Source: Cellulomonas sp. P24
GTDB lineage: Bacteria > Actinomycetota > Actinomycetes > Actinomycetales > Cellulomonadaceae
Direction: 5' to 3'
DNA: 64,000 nucleotides
Assembly: GCF_024704385.1 (NCBI RefSeq)
Contig: NZ_JAJDFX010000002.1
Span: forward strand, 1,612,001-1,676,000
Below the pieces are notes generated by a model. The model saw nothing but the letters and a program-made list of their open reading frames with translations, ran no database searches and was not told the DNA's origin. A program made the translations under genes and the position numbers. Shown in pieces: positions 62,778 through 64,000 of the stretch (positions are counted from its first letter, which is position 1; each line of letters opens with the position of its first letter).

Positions 62778-64000
62778 ATGACGGTGACCGGACTGACCGC
62801 ACAGGCGCGGTCCAACGCGTTGGACGCTCTGCGTGCAAGCAGCGCCGCAGGCCACGAGCTGGACGTCCTGGTCGTCGGAGGCGGAGTCACCGGAGCCGGC
62901 ATCGCGCTCGACGCGATCACCCGCGGTCTGACCGTCGGCATCGTCGAGGCGCAGGACTGGGCGAGCGGCACGTCGAGCCGGTCGAGCAAGCTCGTGCACG
63001 GCGGCCTGCGCTACCTCCAGATGCTCGACTTCCACCTGGTCCGCGAGGCCCTGACCGAGCGCGACCTCCTGATCACGCGGCTGGCACCGCACCTCGTCAA
63101 GCCGGTCTCGTTCCTCTACCCGCTCGAGCACCGCGTCTGGGAACGCGCGTACGTCGGCGCCGGCGTCGCCCTCTACGACACGCTCGCCAGCGTCAACGGG
63201 CGGCGGCGCGCGCTCCCGATCCACCGCCACCTCACTCGTGGCGGCATGGAGAAGCTCTTCCCCGACCTCAAGCACGACGCCGCGATCGGCGCGGTCCGGT
63301 ACTGGGACGCCTCGGTCGACGACGCGCGTCTCACCTCGACCCTGATCCGCACCGCCGTGCACTACGGCGCCCACGCCGCGTCCCGGACCCAGGTCGTCGC
63401 GATGTCCACCAACGCGATCGGAACCGTCACCGGCGCCACGATCAAGGACCTCGAGTCCGGCGAGCAGATGGAGGTCCGCGCCCACTCCGTCATCAACGCG
63501 ACCGGCGTGTGGACCGAGCAGACCGAGGCGCTCGCCGGCAGCGAGGGCGGCCTGCGCGTGCTCGCCTCGAAGGGCATCCACATCGTGGTGCCGCGGGACC
63601 GGATCGCCGGCGACGTCGGGCTGATCCTGCAGACCGAGAAGAGCGTGCTGTTCATCATCCCGTGGTCCCGCTACTGGGTGATCGGCACGACCGACACCCC
63701 GTGGACGCAGGAGCTCCAGCACCCGGTCGCGACGTCTGCGGACATCGACTACGTGATCGACCACGCCAACGCGGTCCTGTCGCGTCCGATCACCCGCGCC
63801 GACGTCATCGGGCACTGGGCCGGGCTCCGCCCGCTGCTGCAGCCGGGCACCAAGGAGGGGACCTCGTCCGCGAAGGTCTCCCGCGAGCACACCGTGGCAT
63901 CGCCCGCCCCGGGCCTGGTCGTGATCGCCGGCGGCAAGCTCACCACGTACCGGGTGATGGCCAAGGACGCCGTCGACTTCGCCCTGGGCGAGCGGGCGGC
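62778..64000 (+). CDS. glpD: Glycerol-3-phosphate dehydrogenase (5' part, cut by window edge)
   Basis: These are the first 407 codons of the FAD-dependent GlpD that oxidises glycerol 3-phosphate and feeds electrons to quinone. It shows the Rossmann motif VLVVGGGVTGAGIALDAITRG (about 30-50), SRSSKLVHGGLRYLQ, the substrate region AIGAVRYWDASVDDARL, and IPWSRYWVIGTTDTPW. The start ATG has GAGGAGG seven bases upstream. The frame is open to the last base, so the C-terminal part lies outside the window. It would deliver electrons to the menaquinone made by genes in this window. Confidence 0.95.
   Translation, partial: MTVTGLTAQARSNALDALRASSAAGHELDVLVVGGGVTGAGIALDAITRGLTVGIVEAQDWASGTSSRSSKLVHGGLRYLQMLDFHLVREALTERDLLITRLAPHLVKPVSFLYPLEHRVWERAYVGAGVALYDTLASVNGRRRALPIHRHLTRGGMEKLFPDLKHDAAIGAVRYWDASVDDARLTSTLIRTAVHYGAHAASRTQVVAMSTNAIGTVTGATIKDLESGEQMEVRAHSVINATGVWTEQTEALAGSEGGLRVLASKGIHIVVPRDRIAGDVGLILQTEKSVLFIIPWSRYWVIGTTDTPWTQELQHPVATSADIDYVIDHANAVLSRPITRADVIGHWAGLRPLLQPGTKEGTSSAKVSREHTVASPAPGLVVIAGGKLTTYRVMAKDAVDFALGERA

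Noticed and set aside
1-64000. CRISPR arrays, tRNA or rRNA genes, insertion sequences
   Set aside because: I found no regularly spaced repeats, no tRNA-like cloverleaf in the gaps, and no transposase-like frame. Base composition looks uniform apart from the short AT-rich patches at promoters.

Overview
This 64-kb window is very GC-rich, codon third positions are almost always G or C, GTG starts are common, and most genes sit in short-spaced or overlapping operons. Menaquinone (not ubiquinone) genes, Rex, System II cytochrome c maturation, the tiny basic ribosomal protein bS22 and many apparently leaderless genes point to a chromosome of an Actinomycetota member. A Micrococcales/Cellulomonas-like organism is my inference; no 16S gene is present to settle it.

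Layout. (1) 1-15175, minus strand: the type I NADH dehydrogenase operon nuoABCDEFGHIJKLMN, cut by the window edge inside nuoN. A menaquinone/geranylgeranyl reductase gene lies directly upstream, and its promoter region carries a Rex-type operator. (2) 16.7-28.5 kb: menaquinone biosynthesis (menG, menF, menD, menC, menB, menE, menA) interleaved with an HtrA-like protease, a DUF3048 lipoprotein and a 55-residue membrane protein. (3) 28.3-34.5 kb: two small membrane proteins, then the minus-strand cytochrome c maturation operon phosphatase-tlpA-ccdA-resB-ccsB, in which both resB and ccsB carry a frameshift. (4) 34.6-40.3 kb: MarR/YceI, glutaredoxin-like protein and Rex, a HAD phosphatase with a GNAT, bS22, an excisionase-type HTH protein and AcuC. 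(5) 40.4-54.6 kb: a sugar catabolic island on the minus strand with two ABC importers (YtfQRT-YjfF type and ChvE-MmsA-MmsB type), araB-araD-araA and a LacI-family regulator. Three near-identical palindromic operators tie these together. (6) 54.6-61.6 kb: proC, a frameshifted proline-rich membrane protein, radA, disA (split by a frameshift), a membrane-anchored protein, mutY and an ArgA-like GNAT. (7) 61.6-64 kb: a SorC-family regulator and the start of glpD.

How it fits together. Complex I passes electrons to menaquinone, whose pathway is nearly complete here (menH and the DHNA-CoA thioesterase are not seen). ResB/CcsB/CcdA/TlpA would mature the downstream c-type cytochromes, and Rex, which senses NADH/NAD+, has a candidate binding site in front of the quinone reductase and nuo genes. 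The arabinose island is a self-contained regulon with uptake, isomerase, kinase, epimerase and repressor. Four genes (ccsB, resB, the 56.5-kb protein and disA) break at C/G homopolymers by one base. This may be sequencing error and should be resolved before any biology is built on it. I found no tRNA, rRNA, CRISPR array, prophage or insertion sequence.
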